DNA from: Bryobacterales bacterium
Lineage (GTDB): Bacteria; Acidobacteriota; Terriglobia; Bryobacterales; Bryobacteraceae
Assembly (NCBI GenBank): GCA_027459465.1
Contig: DAIDIH010000105.1
Span: forward strand, 1 to 33,083
Direction: 5' to 3'
DNA: 33,083 nt
Shown here: positions 31,767 through 33,083 of the stretch, one piece after another
Numbering within the stretch: position 1 is the stretch's first letter
Layout of the letters: every line of letters starts with the position of its first letter
Program-made: the position numbers and the translations under genes
The notes under the pieces: generated by a model
Told to the model about the DNA's origin: nothing
The model's input: only the letters and a program-made list of their open reading frames with translations
The model's database searches: none

Positions 31767-31791
31767 GCTACAATCGAACATACATGTTCGA
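31767..31791 (+). promoter_or_regulatory. Promoter and 18-bp palindrome over the GT-C-like gene start
   Basis: GCTACAAT (31767-31774) holds a possible -10, TACAAT. It abuts the perfect palindrome TCGAACAT-AC-ATGTTCGA (31774-31791), which contains the ATG at 31784. The half site CGAAC resembles the Gram-positive LexA box (CGAAC-N4-GTTCG), but the spacing here is six. It also lies 20 bp from the divergent hyuB start and could control both. Confidence 0.55.
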
Positions 31792-33083
31792 GGTGCTTAA
31801 CGGACGATGGCGTTGGCCTGCAAGAATCGTCTTGTTCGTCTTGATCACTGTGGCATATCAGCACACCGGGGCGGCGAGGGTGCCGTTCACCGGGGATGAG
31901 CCGCACAACCTGATGGCGACGATATCGCTGCTGCGCGACGGGGATTTCGATTTGGCGAACAACTATGCCGCGCAGCAATATCGCGAGTTCTGGCCTGACG
32001 TATTGGCGCCGCAGAATCCCATCGGGCCCGGCGGGGAAGATTACCGGGGGCCTGCGCACGGCATTGGCTTTCCGATCCTGCTCGCATTCCCTTTCCGCTT
32101 TCTTGGGGCGAAGTATATTTCCTGGTTTCTGCTCGTTGTGGCTGGAATTGGCGCGATGTTGCTGGCGGCGTACGCGGACCGGGAATTTGGGCCGAGCACG
32201 GGAACGATCGCCGGTCTGATGCTTATGACTTTGCCGGTGTGGCAGATCTACGGCGGTCATGTTTTCACCGAGACGACGGGGGGTACGATTGCGATGGCCG
32301 CGTTTTTGCTGCTCAGTGCGAATCGGCCCTCGCGATGGGCGCTGGTTGTTTCCGGCGTGCTTCTGGCCTACCTGCCATTTCTCTATTTGCGCTACGTGAC
32401 GATAGCGGCGGTGCTGGCGATGTTGGGATGGGGGAAGGGGCATCGGTGGCTGAGTGCCTGGTTTTGGGGGCCGGTGGCTTTGGTGCTGGCAGGGGAGACC
32501 GCGCTCACGGTGCACGTCTACGGGCAGTATCTGCGCGCGATTTCGCCGGGCGCTTACCTGATCACGGTTTCGGGAGTAGGGGAGAGATTCTGGAGGCTGT
32601 TCTTCGATCGCACGCAAGGTATCGCGCCGGAGCAGCCGGTGCTGATTCTGGGATTCTGGGCGGCGCCGTTTCTGGTAAAAAGAGCCTACCGAGGCAAACG
32701 GGTATGGGCGCCGGCCATTGCGGCGCTGGCGGCCGGTCTGTATACGCTGCCGTTCGCGCTATTAAACGTAGGTTCCGGCGCGTGTGCCCCGGGGCGCTTT
32801 CTCTGCGCGGCTTGTCCGTTGATCCTGGTTACAATCCTTCATTGGGCGAGGCAGGACGACAGCCTGAATTTCGCACGGTGGAAGACGCTGCTTGCGCTGT
32901 GGGCCATCAGTCTGGCGATTCTGGAAGAAGGAATCGCGGTGCGAACGCCACCGTGGCTAGCCATGCTCAGCTTGCAACGCTGGTTTCCCTTCGGCTGGTA
33001 TCCGACGTCGTTCCTGAGAATCGACCCGTTTGTGCAAGGCGAGTGCCTCACGTATGGTGTTTTACTCGTGGTATTGGTGTGGC
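31784..33083 (+). CDS. GT-C-like polytopic membrane protein, 3' end cut by window edge
   Basis: An open frame of 433 codons runs to the window end. The first helix (about 12-24) is followed by the periplasmic loop PFTGDEPHNLMATISLLRDGDFDLANNYAAQQYREF. The acidic DEPH pair after helix one is the hallmark of GT-C glycosyltransferases that use lipid-linked sugars (ArnT/PMT-like). GPAHGIGFPILLAFPFRFLG comes next, then about ten further hydrophobic helices. The donor and acceptor are not deducible. Codon bias is weaker than in the genes to its left, with more A/T at third positions. It has no Shine-Dalgarno, and the ATG lies in a palindrome. It is divergent from hyuB. Confidence 0.75.
   Translation, partial: MFEVLNGRWRWPARIVLFVLITVAYQHTGAARVPFTGDEPHNLMATISLLRDGDFDLANNYAAQQYREFWPDVLAPQNPIGPGGEDYRGPAHGIGFPILLAFPFRFLGAKYISWFLLVVAGIGAMLLAAYADREFGPSTGTIAGLMLMTLPVWQIYGGHVFTETTGGTIAMAAFLLLSANRPSRWALVVSGVLLAYLPFLYLRYVTIAAVLAMLGWGKGHRWLSAWFWGPVALVLAGETALTVHVYGQYLRAISPGAYLITVSGVGERFWRLFFDRTQGIAPEQPVLILGFWAAPFLVKRAYRGKRVWAPAIAALAAGLYTLPFALLNVGSGACAPGRFLCAACPLILVTILHWARQDDSLNFARWKTLLALWAISLAILEEGIAVRTPPWLAMLSLQRWFPFGWYPTSFLRIDPFVQGECLTYGVLLVVLVW

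Overview
The window is GC-rich bacterial chromosome with tight gene packing and no gene-free stretch over 300 bases. The longest gap is the 220 bp between rpe and flgB. The organism is most likely an acidobacterium of the Bryobacterales/Solibacter type. The main pointer is an orphan MacB/FtsX permease of about 800 residues with the architecture known as ADOP (acidobacterial duplicated orphan permease). Supporting pointers are the GT-C-type membrane protein, the PD40/S9 peptidase and the DUF4258/YgiT and MazEF modules. This is inference from protein families; no rRNA gene is present to confirm it.

Layout. 1-561 (-): ribulose-phosphate 3-epimerase, cut by the window edge. 782-7098 (+): flgB-flgC-fliE-fliF-fliG-fliH-fliI-fliJ, a compact operon for the flagellar proximal rod, MS ring, switch and export ATPase, with mostly overlapping genes and a sigma-54-like element in front. 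7064-10894 (-): yceD-rpmF-plsX followed by a DsbD-type thiol reductase. 11042-12143 (+): a membrane-anchored cytochrome c and a secreted protein of unknown function. 12202-12728 (+): a carboxymuconolactone decarboxylase/AhpD-like gene that appears broken by a one-base frameshift. 12637-13614 (-) and 13655-16459 (+): a CHAD protein and a large GAF/PAS hybrid histidine kinase, divergent around two dyad sequences. 16467-18887 (-): the ADOP permease.

18976-20497 is a small accessory patch. It holds a DUF4258 toxin that seems internally deleted, its MqsA-type antitoxin, a MazEF pair, and a broken second copy of part of the MqsA gene. Right after this patch the strand composition flips. Left of about 20.5 kb the + strand is C-rich whichever way genes point; right of it the + strand is G-rich. 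This suggests an inversion end, a replication-related switch point or an assembly join.

20537-23561 (-): an alpha/beta hydrolase and a secreted S9 peptidase. 23637-26807 (+): a CDF metal transporter, a PolX-family DNA polymerase with PHP domain and a Nudix hydrolase, all overlapping. 26770-28213 (-): a 46-residue membrane protein, RNase PH and RdgB, translationally coupled. Together these make a metal-dependent DNA repair and nucleotide-pool cleaning neighbourhood. 28289-31754 (-): an orphan hydantoinase B subunit overlapping a divergent phosphoglucose-isomerase-like protein. 31784 to the end (+): a GT-C-like integral membrane protein, cut by the window edge, whose start codon sits inside an 18-bp palindrome.

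No tRNA, rRNA, CRISPR array or intact insertion sequence was recognised.
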